A DNA stretch of 39,405 nucleotides from Fredinandcohnia onubensis. GTDB lineage: Bacteria > Bacillota > Bacilli > Bacillales > Bacillaceae_L. The position numbers were made by a program, and so were the translations under genes. Each line of letters starts with the position of its first letter. Position 1 is the first letter of the stretch. The stretch spans positions 1 to 39,405 of the forward strand of contig NZ_NSEA01000033.1 in assembly GCF_002734285.1 (NCBI RefSeq). The letters run 5' to 3'. Of the stretch, positions 24,232 through 33,605 are shown piece by piece. The notes under the pieces were generated by a model. The model ran no database searches, had not been told where the DNA came from, and saw nothing but the letters and a program-made list of their open reading frames with translations.

Positions 24232-24528
24232 TTGGAGAACATTGAATTAATGTCTAAACAGCTAAAAGCTGTGAGTGACCCCAACAGATTAAAGCTATTA
24301 TCATGCCTTAAAAAAGGGGAAGTATGTGTTTGTGATTTTGTCGATGTGTTAAATATTTCTCAACCAGCGGTTAGTCAACAATTGAAAAAGTTGAAGGATG
24401 CTGGAATTGTTCTTGAAAGACCCTCGGGCACTTGGAAACATTATCGATTAAATGATGATTTACCTCCATATATTCAGTCTATTATTGATCAATTGCAAGA
24501 AATCGCAATCATTAAATGCGATTGTTAA
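24232..24528 (+). CDS. arsR: ArsR arsenic-responsive repressor
   Basis: A 98-residue winged-helix repressor of the ArsR/SmtB family. The As(III)-binding pair is visible as Cys32 and Cys34 in EVCVCDF at the start of the recognition region, followed by the DNA-reading helix SQPAVSQQLKKLKDAGIV and the wing WKHYRL. A second Cys pair ends the protein (KCDC). The start is TTG after AGGAAGGAG. Arsenite binding should release it from the operon promoter, where three direct repeats lie just upstream. First gene of arsRBC. Confidence 0.93.
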   Translation: MENIELMSKQLKAVSDPNRLKLLSCLKKGEVCVCDFVDVLNISQPAVSQQLKKLKDAGIVLERPSGTWKHYRLNDDLPPYIQSIIDQLQEIAIIKCDC

Positions 24529-24581
24529 GTATGCAACAGGAGTTTTCTAATACATCTATGTAAGTAGTAGGAGGTTATCTA

Positions 24582-25880
24582 TTGGTATCAGTAATTTTAG
24601 CTTCAGTTATTTTCTTAATTACACTAGTCTTGGTTATATGGCAACCTAAGGGTTTATCCATTGGTTGGTCTGCATGTGGGGGGGCTGTCTTAGCTCTAAT
24701 CGTTGGAGTAGTGGATATAGAAGATGTAATCGATGTTACATCCATTGTTTGGAACGCAACTCTAGCGTTTGTTGCTATTATTATTATTTCATTAATACTA
24801 GATGAAATCGGATTTTTTGAGTGGTCAGCTCTTCACATGGCAAGAGCAGCAAAAGGAAATGGAGTTCGAATGTTTGTGTATGTATCTATTTTAGGTGCAT
24901 TAGTAGCTGCATTCTTTGCTAACGATGGAGCAGCGTTAATTTTAACTCCAATCGTATTAGCGATGGTTCGGAACCTTAACTTCAATGAAAAAATGGTATT
25001 TCCATTTATCATGGCAAGTGGATTTATTGCAGATACGACATCTCTGCCACTTGTCGTCAGTAACTTAGTAAACATTGTTTCAGCAGACTTTTTTGGAATT
25101 GGTTTTGCAGAGTTTGCATCAAGAATGATTGTTCCCAATCTCTTTTCGTTAGCAGCAAGTATTTTGGTCTTATATCTATTTTTCCGTAAGAGCATTCCAA
25201 AGAATTATGATATGACTCAACTGAAAAAGCCAGCAGAAGCGATTCGTGACCTGAAGATGTTCAGATTATCTTGGGTTGTGTTAGGGATACTACTTATTGG
25301 ATACTTTGCAAGTGAATTTACAGGAATTCCGGTATCCATTATCGCAAGTATTGTGGCAATCTTCTTCCTCTTCATGGCTAGGAGAAGTTCAGCCGTAAAT
25401 ACGCGGACAGTTATAAAAGGTGCTCCGTGGGCTATCGTATTTTTCTCAATAGGAATGTATGTAGTTGTATATGGGTTAAGAAATGTTGGGCTTACAGATA
25501 TCCTAGCAAATCTCATTCAGTTATCTGCTGATCAAGGCTTATTTGCGGCAACAATTGGAATGGGATTCATAGCAGCAATCCTGTCATCTGTTATGAATAA
25601 CATGCCGACTGTCATGATTGATGCTCTAGCAATTGCAGATACAAATACAAGCGGTGTAATAAGAGAAGCTCTTATCTATGCGAATGTTATTGGTTCAGAT
25701 TTAGGTCCAAAAATTACACCAATTGGTTCTCTTGCAACCCTTTTATGGTTACATGTTCTTTCACAAAAGGGAGTTAAAATTTCATGGGGAACCTACTTTA
25801 AGACTGGTATTATACTAACCATTCCAACATTGTTCATCACACTAGTTGGATTATATATTTGGCTGCTTATTATTCATTAA
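24582..25880 (+). CDS. arsB: ArsB arsenite efflux membrane protein
   Basis: A 432-residue inner-membrane arsenite/antimonite carrier of the ArsB/NhaD type with about twelve hydrophobic segments. Characteristic stretches are [51 protein letters not shown] and [19 protein letters not shown]. It resembles the staphylococcal plasmid ArsB rather than the Acr3/YqcL carrier found in the B. subtilis skin-element operon. The start is TTG at 24582 after AGGAGG. It lies 53 bases after arsR. No ArsA ATPase is present, so export should be driven by the membrane potential. Confidence 0.93.
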   Translation: MVSVILASVIFLITLVLVIWQPKGLSIGWSACGGAVLALIVGVVDIEDVIDVTSIVWNATLAFVAIIIISLILDEIGFFEWSALHMARAAKGNGVRMFVYVSILGALVAAFFANDGAALILTPIVLAMVRNLNFNEKMVFPFIMASGFIADTTSLPLVVSNLVNIVSADFFGIGFAEFASRMIVPNLFSLAASILVLYLFFRKSIPKNYDMTQLKKPAEAIRDLKMFRLSWVVLGILLIGYFASEFTGIPVSIIASIVAIFFLFMARRSSAVNTRTVIKGAPWAIVFFSIGMYVVVYGLRNVGLTDILANLIQLSADQGLFAATIGMGFIAAILSSVMNNMPTVMIDALAIADTNTSGVIREALIYANVIGSDLGPKITPIGSLATLLWLHVLSQKGVKISWGTYFKTGIILTIPTLFITLVGLYIWLLIIH

Positions 25881-25901
25881 ACAAAAAAGGAGATTTCGAT
25901 T

Positions 25902-26321
25902 ATGTCAAAAAAAACAATTTACTTTTTATGTACAGGTAACTCTTGCAGAAGCCAAATGGCTGAAGGGTGGGGGAAAAAGTATTTAGGAGAAGAGTGGAAC
26001 GTACTAAGTGCCGGTATTGAAGCACATGGCTTAAATCCTAATGCCGTAAAAGCGATGAATGAAGTTGGCGTTGATATTTCCAATCAAACTTCAGATATTA
26101 TTGACCCTGAGATCCTAAACAATGCAGATTTTGTCGTAACTTTATGTGGAGATGCTGCTGATAAGTGTCCAATGACACCACCACATGTGAAACGTGACCA
26201 TTGGGGATTCGATGATCCTGCGAAAGCTCAAGGAACGGAAGAAGAAAAATGGGCAGTGTTCCAACGAGTACGTGACCAAATTGGTGAAAGAATTCAACGA
26301 TTTGCTGAAACTGGTGAATAA
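25902..26321 (+). CDS. arsC: ArsC thioredoxin-coupled arsenate reductase
   Basis: A 139-residue low-molecular-weight-phosphatase-fold enzyme reducing arsenate to arsenite for export by ArsB. The P-loop CTGNSCR holds Cys10 and Arg16; the two relay cysteines are Cys82 and Cys89 (LCGDAADKC), the same numbering as in the pI258-type enzyme. The [13 protein letters not shown] motif is intact, so it should be active with thioredoxin as electron donor. Start ATG after AAAAGGAG; 21 bases follow arsB. Last gene of the operon. Confidence 0.95.
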   Translation: MSKKTIYFLCTGNSCRSQMAEGWGKKYLGEEWNVLSAGIEAHGLNPNAVKAMNEVGVDISNQTSDIIDPEILNNADFVVTLCGDAADKCPMTPPHVKRDHWGFDDPAKAQGTEEEKWAVFQRVRDQIGERIQRFAETGE

Positions 26322-26328
26322 TAAAATC

Positions 26329-26360
26329 AAAAACCAAGAGGATAATCTCTTGGTTTTCTT
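26329..26360 (+). terminator. Terminator of the ars operon
   Basis: AAAACCAAGAG (26330-26340) pairs with CTCTTGGTTTT (26348-26358); the T-run is interrupted by one C. Confidence 0.8.
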
Positions 26361-26496
26361 CTAATTATTAGACTGCACAACATTGAGTTGTCTAACACTT
26401 TCTTCATACAGAAATCATAAACTTTAGTCTTGTCGAATAACCTTGACTACTTTACGCTAGAAGTAATTAAAACTGTATGAGGTGACCAAAGTTATT

Positions 26497-28116
26497 ATGC
26501 TTTTTAAATTAAAACGACTAGGACTTTTTGGGCAAATGGTTCTGCTTATGCTGGCTGTGCTCTTATTTTGCATAACGCTAATTACTATTTTTTTTTCATC
26601 CATTATTGATCAATTGATAGAGAATACCACTGGACAGCAAGCCTTGACGGCTGCAGAATTGGTGGCCGAAAATGCTTCAATTATTGCTGCGTTTTCTACA
26701 GAAGACCCAGCACAGTCGATTCAGCCGATTGCTGAGGAACTTAGAACACGGACGGGCGCAGATTATATTGTAATAGCCAATAAAGATGGGATCCGTTATT
26801 CACATCCCCATCCAGAACAAATTGGCCACGTTACTGAAACAAGCAATGCTGGTCCGCTTGCGGGAGAATCCGTTGTTTTTATTGGCAAAGGGGTTTTGGG
26901 TGAAGCAGTTAAAGCGAAGACACCAATTTATGATGAGACGGGAGAAATTATCGGTGTTTCTTCGGTAGGCTTTTTAACGAACGAAGTTGAAAGTAAGATT
27001 TTCATATATCAATTGCGTGTCGTTGGTTTCGGTGGCCTTGCCCTGCTTATTGGGATTCTAGGTGCTTTCTTTATTGCCAGGCGTGTCAAGTTACTTATTT
27101 TTAACTTGGAACCAGAGGAGATTTCCCATGCCTTTTCTGAGAAACAAGCCATACTCGAATCAATTGTGGATGCAACACTTGCCATTAGCCCAACACTCGA
27201 TATTTTATCAGCAAATAAAAAAGCACGTGACATTCTAGGGGAATATGCCAGAGGTAAGCTAATGGAACCTCATTTACAAGCAATCGTCCAACATGCATTA
27301 CAGAATCCAAACGCCCAAATCCAAGAACAAGTGCTCATTAACAACCTGATATACATTGTTGACATTTCGCCTATCCAAGCTGAAAAAACGACAATATCGG
27401 GATTTGTGCTGACAATCCGACCTTTCTCTGAAGTTGAGGATTTAGCTAATGAACTTATTGAAATCCGGCAGCATGCGAATCATATACGTGCACAAACACA
27501 TGAATATTTAAATAAATTAAACACACTAAATGGCCTGCTACTTTTGGAGCGTTACGATGAAGCAAAGGCATTTATGAAAATGGAAGTGCAGGAATTGCAA
27601 CAAACTGTCACCTTTTTAATGTCTACTGTCAAAGACCCTTTGATTGTTGCCGTTCTCCTTGGGAAAGTGAACCGTGCCAAAGAAATGAAGGCATCACTCA
27701 CATTTGACGAAAATAGCCGGTGGCTAGACTTCCCTGATACCATTCAAAGCGAGCATGTCGTAACAGTAGTTGGCAATTTGATTGATAATGCTCTAGAAGC
27801 ATCTACTGCCTGGAAAGGGACAAACGCTACTGTCCACTTGTCCTTTACAGACTATGGAGACGAGCTGATTATGGATATTGAGGACAATGGCAAAGGCATG
27901 AGCGCTGAAGAGGAAGCTTACTTCTTTAGAGAAGGAGCGACAACAAAAAATCATCCCCAGCATGGCCTTGGCTTGACAATCATGCAGCATGCCTTACATC
28001 AGTTAGGTGGGGAATGGTACCGGACAGATCGTACACAAGGAGGAACATGTATGACAATCGCAATTCCAAAAACAAAGTTCAATTACACAAACATGAAAAG
28101 AGAGAATAAATCATGA
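26497..28116 (+). CDS. Citrate/dicarboxylate sensor histidine kinase (CitS/CitA-like)
   Basis: A 539-residue membrane sensor kinase. Layout: transmembrane segment near residues 12-34, an extracellular Cache/PAS-like sensor (about 35-170, with RTGADYIVIANKDGIRYSHP), a second transmembrane segment (about 172-195), a PAS domain (about 215-315), the phosphoacceptor His335 in RAQTHEYLNKLN, and an ATPase domain with NLIDNALEAS, DNGKGMS and HGLGLTIM. It should sense extracellular citrate or a related acid and phosphorylate the next gene's product. The frame opens at a GTG (26482), but the AGGTGA there fits better as ribosome binding site for the ATG at 26497. Its C-terminus overlaps the regulator gene by 4 bases. 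MalK/DctS-type specificity remains possible. Confidence 0.87.
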   Translation: MLFKLKRLGLFGQMVLLMLAVLLFCITLITIFFSSIIDQLIENTTGQQALTAAELVAENASIIAAFSTEDPAQSIQPIAEELRTRTGADYIVIANKDGIRYSHPHPEQIGHVTETSNAGPLAGESVVFIGKGVLGEAVKAKTPIYDETGEIIGVSSVGFLTNEVESKIFIYQLRVVGFGGLALLIGILGAFFIARRVKLLIFNLEPEEISHAFSEKQAILESIVDATLAISPTLDILSANKKARDILGEYARGKLMEPHLQAIVQHALQNPNAQIQEQVLINNLIYIVDISPIQAEKTTISGFVLTIRPFSEVEDLANELIEIRQHANHIRAQTHEYLNKLNTLNGLLLLERYDEAKAFMKMEVQELQQTVTFLMSTVKDPLIVAVLLGKVNRAKEMKASLTFDENSRWLDFPDTIQSEHVVTVVGNLIDNALEASTAWKGTNATVHLSFTDYGDELIMDIEDNGKGMSAEEEAYFFREGATTKNHPQHGLGLTIMQHALHQLGGEWYRTDRTQGGTCMTIAIPKTKFNYTNMKRENKS

Positions 28117-28808
28117 CCAACCCATTAATTGGAGTTCTTATCGTTGAGGATGACCCTGTCGCTGCAACCGTATATGAACAACTTATTAAAAACAAAGAAG
28201 ATTTCACTGTTATAGGGAAAGCGCAAACAGCTTCGGAAGCCATTCAATTGATGGATGTTATCACACCAGAACTTATCTTGCTCGATGTCCATCTTCCAGA
28301 TGCAAATGGAATTGATTTGCTCTTTCAAATCAAACAAGCAAACCGTCATGTTGACATCATCATGATAACTGCTTCAAACGATGCAAAAACAGTTAGAGAC
28401 TCAATGCGTGGAGGGGCCTTTAGCTATATGCTGAAACCCATTATGGTTGAAAGCTTTTTTTCAACTCTCGAAGAGTACCGCCAAACACGACAAGCCTTGC
28501 AATCAAACGCTATTATCAAACAAGAAGAAATTAAGCGGCTCTTTCAAAAAAATGTCTCAGCAACCGAGGCAAAGAACGATATGGATACCTTGCCAAAAGG
28601 AATCGACAAACATACGCTGCGTAAAGTTACACTTACAATGGAAGATGCATCCACAAGCCTAAATGCTGAAGAAGTTGGCCTGCAAATTGGTGCAAGCCAC
28701 TCCACCGCAAGGCGATATTTAGAGTACTTAGTATCTATAGACTTAGTAGAAGTAGATATCGTATATGGCAGCGTCGGCCGTCCTGAACGACGTTATAAAA
28801 GACCCTAG
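28113..28808 (+). CDS. Response regulator (CitT/CitB-like)
   Basis: A 231-residue DNA-binding response regulator. The receiver domain (residues 5-125) has the acidic pair Glu12/Asp13, phosphoacceptor Asp58 in LILLDVHLPDANG, the conserved Thr in ITASND and Lys in LKPIM. The C-terminal part ends in a helix-turn-helix (AEEVGLQIGASHSTARRYLEYLV) as in CitT, DctR and MalR. It overlaps the kinase gene (ATGA). It most likely activates the CitM-type transporter gene downstream, behind a terminator. Confidence 0.9.
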   Translation: MTNPLIGVLIVEDDPVAATVYEQLIKNKEDFTVIGKAQTASEAIQLMDVITPELILLDVHLPDANGIDLLFQIKQANRHVDIIMITASNDAKTVRDSMRGGAFSYMLKPIMVESFFSTLEEYRQTRQALQSNAIIKQEEIKRLFQKNVSATEAKNDMDTLPKGIDKHTLRKVTLTMEDASTSLNAEEVGLQIGASHSTARRYLEYLVSIDLVEVDIVYGSVGRPERRYKRP

Positions 28809-28810
28809 CA

Positions 28811-28846
28811 AGCAAGCACTCTCCCCAGAAGGCTTGCTTTTTTTGT
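28811..28846 (+). terminator. Rho-independent terminator
   Basis: AGCAAGC (28811-28817) pairs with GCTTGCT (28832-28838), then a long T-run. It separates the two-component genes from the transporter gene, which must have its own promoter. Confidence 0.8.
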
Positions 28847-28945
28847 TTTTATAAAAAATATGAAAAAAATAAAAATAATCAAATTTTATCAAAATTAAAC
28901 TACTAATCTATTCTTCTATGCATCGCCCTGTTAAAGTAAATCAAA

Positions 28946-28959
28946 AGGAAACGCTTACA
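28946..28959 (+). promoter_or_regulatory. cre-like box before the citrate transporter
   Basis: AGGAAACGCTTACA matches the cre consensus at 12 of 14 positions and lies 20 bases before the start codon. B. subtilis citM is known to be under CcpA control, so catabolite repression here is plausible. Confidence 0.5.
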
Positions 28960-28978
28960 CTGTTACGGAGGGATTAAA

Positions 28979-30304
28979 ATGCTCGCAATACTTGGATATA
29001 TTATGGTTGCTGTTTTTATGATTTTAATTATGACTAAACGAATATCTGCACTACTGGCATTAATTATTGTCCCAATTGTATTCGCTTTAATTGGTGGATT
29101 TTATACAGGGATCGGAGAAATGATGCTTGAAGGAATCGCTCAAGTTGCACCTACAGGCGTTATGCTTGTGTTTGCTATCCTATATTTCGGCATCATGATT
29201 GATGCAGGCTTATTTGAACCAATTGTGAATACGATTTTGAAGATTGTAAAAGGCGACCCGTTAAAAATTGCCATCGGAACAGTTGCCCTCGCGTCGCTTG
29301 TTGCACTAGATGGAGACGGAACAACAACATTTATTATTACCGTCACAGCGATGCTGCCGCTGTACAAAAAGCTTAATATGAATTTATACATGCTTGCTAC
29401 GCTTGCACTTCTCTCCATAGGAGTCATGAACATGACGCCGTGGGGTGGACCGACAGCCCGAGTTATCAGTTCACTTCAACTTACAACTGAGGAAGTATTC
29501 CTTCCACTTATTCCTGTGATGGCAGCCGGGATAGGCTTTGCTTTCCTTGTTGCTTGGTATTTTGGATTAAAAGAACGGAAGCGTATTGGCATCCAGCAAA
29601 TTGATGATCCAACCTCTAAGGAACTGCTCGCAGCAGAGGAACAAGTTGCTGCGGCTGTTGCGGATGGGGAAAAGTCAACTGTGCTACAGCGCCCAAAATT
29701 AATTTGGGTAAATGCAGGACTGACGGTTGGCTTGTTGATTGCCTTAATTACTGGCTTGCTGCCGTTGCCTGTTCTCTTTATGATAGGCTTTGCTATTGCC
29801 ACCATGATTAATTACCCAAACCTGGTGGAGCAAAAAGAACGGATTACAGCCCATGCAGGTAATGTTCTTGCAGTTGTTGCACTGGTTTTTGCCTCTGGTA
29901 TATTCACAGGGATTATGAACGGAACTGAGATGGTCGACGCTATGGCGACTGCACTTGTGCATATTATTCCAGAACAATTAGGGAGTCAACTGCCATTGAT
30001 CACTGCTATCACGAGCATGCCATTTACTTATTTCATGGCAAACGATCCGTATTATTTTGGAATCATCCCAATCATTGGCGAAACTGCTGCCAACTATAAT
30101 ATTCCTATGGCTGAAATTGCCCGTGCATCTGTGCTTGGCCAACCTGCTCACGTGCTGAGCCCGCTTTATGCTGCTGGGTACCTGCTAGTTGGCATGCTTG
30201 GAATAGACTACGGCCAGAACCAACGCTTTGCTTTAAAGTGGGCAATTGCCTCCTCAGTATTTATGATTATTGCTGCGATTGTATTTGGTGTTATTTCAAT
30301 TTAG
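28979..30304 (+). CDS. CitMHS-family metal-citrate:H+ symporter
   Basis: A 441-residue membrane carrier with about twelve hydrophobic segments, of the CitMHS family that imports citrate complexed with divalent metal. Recognisable stretches: FAILYFGIMIDAGLFEP, the conserved LVALDGDGTTTFIIT, MNMTPWGGPTARV, and near the end MANDPYYFGIIPIIGE and GQPAHVLSPLYAAGYLLVG. A hydrophilic loop near residues 200-235 is typical. Start ATG after TACGGAGGG. It stands beside a CitST-like system, matching the citS-citT-citM order of B. subtilis. The metal preference (Mg type CitM or Ca type CitH) cannot be told by eye. Confidence 0.9.
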   Translation: MLAILGYIMVAVFMILIMTKRISALLALIIVPIVFALIGGFYTGIGEMMLEGIAQVAPTGVMLVFAILYFGIMIDAGLFEPIVNTILKIVKGDPLKIAIGTVALASLVALDGDGTTTFIITVTAMLPLYKKLNMNLYMLATLALLSIGVMNMTPWGGPTARVISSLQLTTEEVFLPLIPVMAAGIGFAFLVAWYFGLKERKRIGIQQIDDPTSKELLAAEEQVAAAVADGEKSTVLQRPKLIWVNAGLTVGLLIALITGLLPLPVLFMIGFAIATMINYPNLVEQKERITAHAGNVLAVVALVFASGIFTGIMNGTEMVDAMATALVHIIPEQLGSQLPLITAITSMPFTYFMANDPYYFGIIPIIGETAANYNIPMAEIARASVLGQPAHVLSPLYAAGYLLVGMLGIDYGQNQRFALKWAIASSVFMIIAAIVFGVISI

Positions 30305-30326
30305 CATTAAATATGGAAGGCAACTT

Positions 30327-30356
30327 GAGAACCGGTGCGGAGGTGCCGGGTTCTTT
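30327..30356 (+). terminator. Terminator after the citrate transporter
   Basis: AGAACCGGTGC (30329-30339) pairs with the mirrored GGTGCCGGGTTCT (30342-30354), one bulge, followed by TTTGATTT. The T-run is weak. Confidence 0.6.
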
Positions 30357-30444
30357 TGATTTATAGAGCGATCTGTGAGATTTTTATTTTGGGTAATGCT
30401 TGAATCATGAATGAAACAAAAGAGAATCGAAAGAAGGAAGTTAT

Positions 30445-31143
30445 ATGCCTACAACTGCGGCAGCTGGCATTAATCCTAGCCGCGTCCTACCAATTGTATT
30501 GGATGTAGGAACCAATAATCAAAATCTAATAAATGACCCATTTTATATCGGTAACAAATTTGCCCGAATTAGTGGTGAACGATACGATCAGTTTATAGAC
30601 AATTTTGTTTCTGCTACTCGTAAGTTTTTCCCTGAAGTGTTGATTCACTGGGAAGACCTAGGAAATGTAAATGCAAGAAAAATATTAGACAAATACAGTG
30701 AAAACATTCTTACTTTTAATGACGATATCCAAGGAACAGGTGCCGTTACCCTTGCTGCAGTTAAGTCAGCGTTGCGAGTGACTGGAGAATCCCTGAAGGA
30801 TCAAAGGATTCTTGTGTTTGGTCCAGGCGCAGCTGGAATCGGTAATGCTGACCAATTGGTAGAGTCGATGACTATGGAAGGTTTATCACGAGAAGAGGCA
30901 TTTGATCGATTCTGGGCTTATGATTTTCGCGGTTTGTTAACCAATGAAACTCCAGATGTCCTAAAATTCCAAATCCCTTTTACACGCCAGTCTGAGGAAG
31001 TTGCGGATTGGGAAAGAGATGAGAATGGTCTGATTTCATTATTAGAAGTTGTGAGAAGGGTTAAGCCGACAATTTTAATCGGTACATCAGGGCAATCTGG
31101 CGCATTTACTGAAGAAGGACGCAATGTGGGAACCGGTATATAA
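30445..31143 (+). pseudogene. Malic enzyme fragment, truncated at both ends
   Basis: An open frame of 232 codons matching only the middle of NAD(P)-dependent malic enzymes, which are usually 540-580 residues. Present: [30 protein letters not shown] (metal ligands Glu and Asp), [12 protein letters not shown] (third metal ligand Asp), the Rossmann motif [13 protein letters not shown], and [17 protein letters not shown]. Missing: the whole N-terminal half with the catalytic Tyr and the Lys that normally lies in GKLxLY just before the point where this frame begins, and the C-terminal 100 or so residues. After TEEG the sequence becomes unrelated and stops. An ATG with AAGGAAG is present, so the piece may still be translated, but catalysis is not expected. 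Confidence 0.75.
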
Positions 31144-31169
31144 AGAAATCAGAAGTGTATAGAGAATGG

Positions 31170-31204
31170 AAAAAACCAAGGGATATATCTCTTGGTTTTT
31201 TTAA
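31170..31204 (+). terminator. Rho-independent terminator
   Basis: AAAAACCAAG (31171-31180) pairs with CTTGGTTTTT (31191-31200), with inner pairing, followed by T. It marks the end of the malic-enzyme fragment's transcript. Confidence 0.8.
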
Positions 31205-31483
31205 AAAAACTCTTCAAATTCCTGACTTTTATAATTGCTAACATCTGAAACTTATACTAATCCATTAAAACTCTCTCCTTTTGTTTGAACAAAATATATA
31301 GATTTATAACTTTTATAAAATTGATTTATTTTTGCTCAAGATTTATAATTTTTAAAGCTTACTTTAGTTTGATAAAAAGGTCTAAAACATGGTATAGCTA
31401 TAAAAAGAAGTATGAATATTTTTGAGTTTAACTTTCAGGTGAGAGTTTAACTTTGTCGTTATAGAGAGGATTTGAGTTTGATT
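31205..31483 (+). other. AT-rich gap before the dus gene
   Basis: No gene is visible on either strand. The only pattern is a 12-base direct repeat GAGTTTAACTTT at 31424-31435 and 31443-31454, 19 bases apart, just before the ribosome binding site AGAGAGGA. Its meaning is unknown; it may belong to the dus gene's control region. Confidence 0.4.
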
Positions 31484-32449
31484 ATGAAAGATAATTTTTG
31501 GCGTGATCTACCACGGCCGTTTTTTATACTTGCACCCATGGAAGATGTGACGGATGTTGTTTTCCGCCATGTCGTGAGTAAAGCAGGCAGACCTGATGTA
31601 TTTTTTACAGAGTTTACGAACACGGATAGTTATTGTCACCCAGAGGGACAACAAAGTGTGCGCGGGCGTTTGACGTTTACAGAAGATGAACAACCAATAG
31701 TGGCTCATATATGGGGAGATAAGCCTGAAAACTTTCGAAAAATGAGTATCGGTATGGCTGAACAAGGATTTCGGGGTATTGATATCAATATGGGCTGTCC
31801 TGTAGATAATGTGATAGAGGATGGAAAGGGATGCGGTCTCATCCGTCGTCCGGGAGTTGCAGCTGAAATCATTCAAGCGGCAAAAGCGGGAGGACTTCCT
31901 GTTAGTGTGAAGACAAGGCTTGGTTTCACGGAAGTAGATGAATGGCGCGACTGGCTAACACACATATTGAAACAAGACATTGTTAATTTATCCATTCATT
32001 TGCGTACAAGAGAGGAAATGAGCAAAGTCGATGCACATTGGGAGTTGATTCCGGAAATTAAAAAACTTCGTGACGAGGTGGCACCAGATACACTTTTAAC
32101 GATTAATGGGGATATTCCTGATTATCAAACTGGCATCCAGCTTGCTCAACAATACGGTGTTGATGGGATTATGATTGGGCGCGGTATTTTTAAAAACCCG
32201 TTTGCCTTTGAAAAAGAACCGAAAGAGCATAGCAGTAAGGATTATCTAGATCTTTTAAGATTGCATCTCGATCTATTTGACGAGTATTCACATTTACAAG
32301 CACGTTCTTTGGGACAACTTCGTCGCTTTTTTAAGATTTATGTCAAGGGATTTCGAGGGGCGAGTGAGTTAAGAAACCAATTGATGAGTGCAAAGTCAAC
32401 AGATGAAGTGCGTGCACTGCTTGATAACTTTGAGTTAGAAAATGAATAG
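31484..32449 (+). CDS. tRNA-dihydrouridine synthase
   Basis: An FMN-dependent enzyme of about 321 residues that reduces uridine to dihydrouridine in tRNA loops. The N-terminal signature [14 protein letters not shown], the active-site Cys in [10 protein letters not shown] (about residue 105), [20 protein letters not shown] with the usual His-Arg pair, and [12 protein letters not shown] place it in the Dus family, followed by a C-terminal helical tRNA-binding domain with [12 protein letters not shown]. The start is uncertain: TTG at 31472 or 31478 or ATG at 31484 are in frame; AGAGAGGA at 31463-31470 suits 31478 best by distance, while ATG is the commoner codon. Subclass (DusA, B or C) not assigned. 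Confidence 0.88.
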   Translation: MKDNFWRDLPRPFFILAPMEDVTDVVFRHVVSKAGRPDVFFTEFTNTDSYCHPEGQQSVRGRLTFTEDEQPIVAHIWGDKPENFRKMSIGMAEQGFRGIDINMGCPVDNVIEDGKGCGLIRRPGVAAEIIQAAKAGGLPVSVKTRLGFTEVDEWRDWLTHILKQDIVNLSIHLRTREEMSKVDAHWELIPEIKKLRDEVAPDTLLTINGDIPDYQTGIQLAQQYGVDGIMIGRGIFKNPFAFEKEPKEHSSKDYLDLLRLHLDLFDEYSHLQARSLGQLRRFFKIYVKGFRGASELRNQLMSAKSTDEVRALLDNFELENE

Positions 32450-32462
32450 TAATGTAATTGAA

Positions 32463-32502
32463 AAAGCTTGTAAAGACATTGATTCTTTACAAGCTTTACT
32501 TT
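32463..32502 (+). terminator. Terminator after the dus gene
   Basis: AAAGCTTGTAAAG (32463-32475) pairs perfectly with CTTTACAAGCTTT (32485-32497), followed by ACTTTTG. The T-run is short. Confidence 0.7.
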
Positions 32503-32670
32503 TGTTAGGAAGCTCAGTAGCTTTATCTTTAGTAACCACAGAATTGCTTTTTTCATTGAAAGTAAACCAATAGAAAGGCATTAACGTGGAAAATGCGCCA
32601 TTTACTGCCTATGATAGAGTAAGAGGTTAATACTTTCCTGGTATCAAATATAGACAAAAGGAGGCCAACT

Positions 32671-33450
32671 ATGAATATCGGTTTAATTGGGGCGGGAGCA
32701 GTTGCTACTTTCTTATTGAAAGAAATCAATCAAAATCAGCTTGAAAATATACATATTAAAAGCATTTTGGTACGGAATACAGAAAAATATCGGTTGTTGG
32801 AGTCAAAATTTGGTGTGAAATTATTTACTGACCTCAACTCATTTCTTGATTCAGAAATCGATATTGTTGTGGAGGCAGCGAATATACATGCAGTGAAAAC
32901 CTTGTTGCCAACGGTTATTAAGAAAAAGGATGTAGTGTTAATTAGTGTTGGTGCACTTGCAGATGAAGCACTGCTGAATGAAATTAGTAATCTTGTACAA
33001 AAGCATAAGTATACCGTTCATTTACCGTCTGGTGCAATTGGCGGTTTGGACTTGTTGCAAAATGCACACGCACTAGGTAAGGTTTATAGCGTTTCGTTAA
33101 CAACTCGGAAACCTGCCAACTCGCTCATTGATGAAGACATCCACGAAGCGAAGGTTGTTTTTGAAGGGAAAGCGATTGAGGCAATTAAGCAATTTCCAAA
33201 AAACATGAACATCTCCATTGTCCTGTCACTAGCTGGGGTAGGGATAGAGAAGACGAGAGTATGCCTAGTGGCTGATCCACATATTGAAAAGAACATACAT
33301 CAAGTGGACATATCAGGTGAGTTTGGAGAAGCAACATTCTCTATCACAAATCATCCACTTCGGGAAAATCCAAAGACCAGCTATTTAGCCGCTATGAGTA
33401 TTCTGGGGACATTAAAACGAATGAATGGGAAACTCAGAATTGGTGGTTAA
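32671..33450 (+). CDS. Aspartate dehydrogenase (NadX-like)
   Basis: A 259-residue NAD(P)-dependent oxidoreductase that oxidises L-aspartate to iminoaspartate, the first step of NAD synthesis in organisms lacking NadB. The N-terminal Rossmann motif is IGLIGAGAVATFLL; VEAANIHAV, the signature LPSGAIGGLDLL, FPKNMNISIVLSLAG and HPLRENPKTSYLAAMS match the aspartate dehydrogenase domain. Length is normal. Start ATG after AAAGGAGG. It stands alone between terminators and before the sigma-54 activator; a link to the dehydrogenase operon downstream is not evident. A catabolic role in aspartate use is also possible. Confidence 0.85.
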   Translation: MNIGLIGAGAVATFLLKEINQNQLENIHIKSILVRNTEKYRLLESKFGVKLFTDLNSFLDSEIDIVVEAANIHAVKTLLPTVIKKKDVVLISVGALADEALLNEISNLVQKHKYTVHLPSGAIGGLDLLQNAHALGKVYSVSLTTRKPANSLIDEDIHEAKVVFEGKAIEAIKQFPKNMNISIVLSLAGVGIEKTRVCLVADPHIEKNIHQVDISGEFGEATFSITNHPLRENPKTSYLAAMSILGTLKRMNGKLRIGG

Positions 33451-33478
33451 GTCAGAGTTTCAAAATATTCAATTTTGA

Positions 33479-33509
33479 AGGAGCGAGCCATTGAGGTTCG
33501 CTCTTTTTT
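33479..33509 (+). terminator. Rho-independent terminator
   Basis: GAGCGAGCC (33481-33489) pairs with GGTTCGCTC (33495-33503) with one G-T pair, then a run of T. It ends the aspartate dehydrogenase gene. Confidence 0.85.
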
Positions 33510-33605
33510 CACTATTTTTAAAAGATTTTGATGATACAATAGAATAGTATATTGAAACCGCAATCATCCATCTTAGATTAAATAAAAATTTTTTTGGAGG
33601 GTCGC

